Shown: in pieces, positions 63,839-64,000 of the stretch
Layout: every line of letters starts with the position of its first letter
Position numbering within the stretch: the stretch's first letter is position 1
NCBI RefSeq assembly: GCF_000744115.1
Contig: NZ_JQLG01000004.1
Span: 372,001 to 436,000, forward strand
Direction of reading: 5' to 3'
Length of the DNA: 64,000 nt
DNA from: Carnobacterium alterfunditum DSM 5972
GTDB taxonomy: Bacteria > Bacillota > Bacilli > Lactobacillales > Carnobacteriaceae
The notes under the pieces: generated by a model
What the model was told of the DNA's origin: nothing
Databases searched by the model: none
The model's input: the letters and a program-made list of their open reading frames with translations, nothing else
Program-made: the position numbers and the translations under genes

Positions 63839-64000
63839 ATTAAATGTTAGACCAGGCTTAGCATTCAATGCATAATCTGTGAATTGATTTTTTTGATACT
63901 GGATGGATGCAGCTGCTCCAATCATAGCTGCATTATCCCCGCAAAACGCTAAAGGTGGAATAACTAATTCCACATCTGGCAATTCTTCAGCCATTACTTT
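63836..64000 (-). CDS. tsaD: tRNA N6-adenosine threonylcarbamoyltransferase, C-terminal fragment
   Basis: Last 54 codons, cut by the window edge: ELVIPPLAFCGDNAAMIGAA is the conserved C-terminal TsaD motif (metal-binding Asp). TsaD makes the t6A modification of ANN-decoding tRNAs. Location beside a YdiF-type ABC-F gene matches B. subtilis ydiE-ydiF, although here the two are convergent. Confidence 0.9.
   Translation of the reverse strand, partial: KVMAEELPDVELVIPPLAFCGDNAAMIGAAASIQYQKNQFTDYALNAKPGLTFN

Overview
The window looks like chromosome of a low-GC Gram-positive lactic acid bacterium, most likely a Carnobacteriaceae member (Carnobacterium or a close relative). This is inferred from gene content and AT-rich base use, not from a marker gene. 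Supporting signs are frequent TTG/GTG starts with strong AGGAGG-type ribosome sites, a CIRCE-controlled groESL next to ydiL/ydiK-like genes and rex, an Spx protein, NCS2 and OppA proteins, a glgBCDAP-amylase operon and a complete glycine cleavage operon.

Layout. 0-9 kb: GH3 beta-glucosidase, YeiH-type exporter, UppP, aspartokinase, two small proteins, and an oligopeptide-binding lipoprotein. 9-11.5 kb: DsbA/FrnE-like oxidoreductase and a purine permease. 11.7-22 kb: a six-gene glycogen operon on the minus strand, with an extended -10 promoter and a cre-like site in front. 22.5-24.8 kb: NfeD, flotillin FloA and an unknown membrane-anchored protein. 25-32 kb: an ammonium transporter fused to a PII domain, a ROK protein, a secreted M23 peptidase, an ECF S-component with a DUF4430 lipoprotein, and a CAP-domain protein. 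A four-unit 52-bp tandem array precedes a DedA protein. 33-37.4 kb: gcvT-gcvH-gcvPA-gcvPB. 37.5-47 kb: Spx, an RclA-like flavoprotein, an RpiR regulator, NanE, a second OppA, an M19 dipeptidase, an Atg22-like MFS protein and an alkaline-phosphatase-family hydrolase.

47-57.6 kb is the accessory part. It holds an ISL3 element, a probable structured small RNA (about 205 nt, minus strand), two glyoxalase-fold genes, a GNAT protein and tRNA-Leu(GAG). An IS1202-type element with a perfect 27-bp target duplication sits against the tRNA promoter. Beyond it are decayed phage-like small genes (two with in-frame stops), two tandem DUF6241-like membrane proteins and orphan small genes. Inverted copies of a foldback repeat plus a shared terminator flank this segment. 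57.6-64 kb returns to housekeeping: groEL, groES, ydiL, ydiK, rex, an ABC-F ATPase and the 3' end of tsaD.

The least explained material is non-coding: the structured RNA at 48,701-48,905; a dispersed foldback repeat family with at least nine full or decayed copies (one split by the ISL3 element); and the 52-bp array. Metabolically, the window pairs glycogen storage and breakdown with probable CcpA control. It also encodes glycine and ammonium use, peptide capture and redox/chaperone stress functions.
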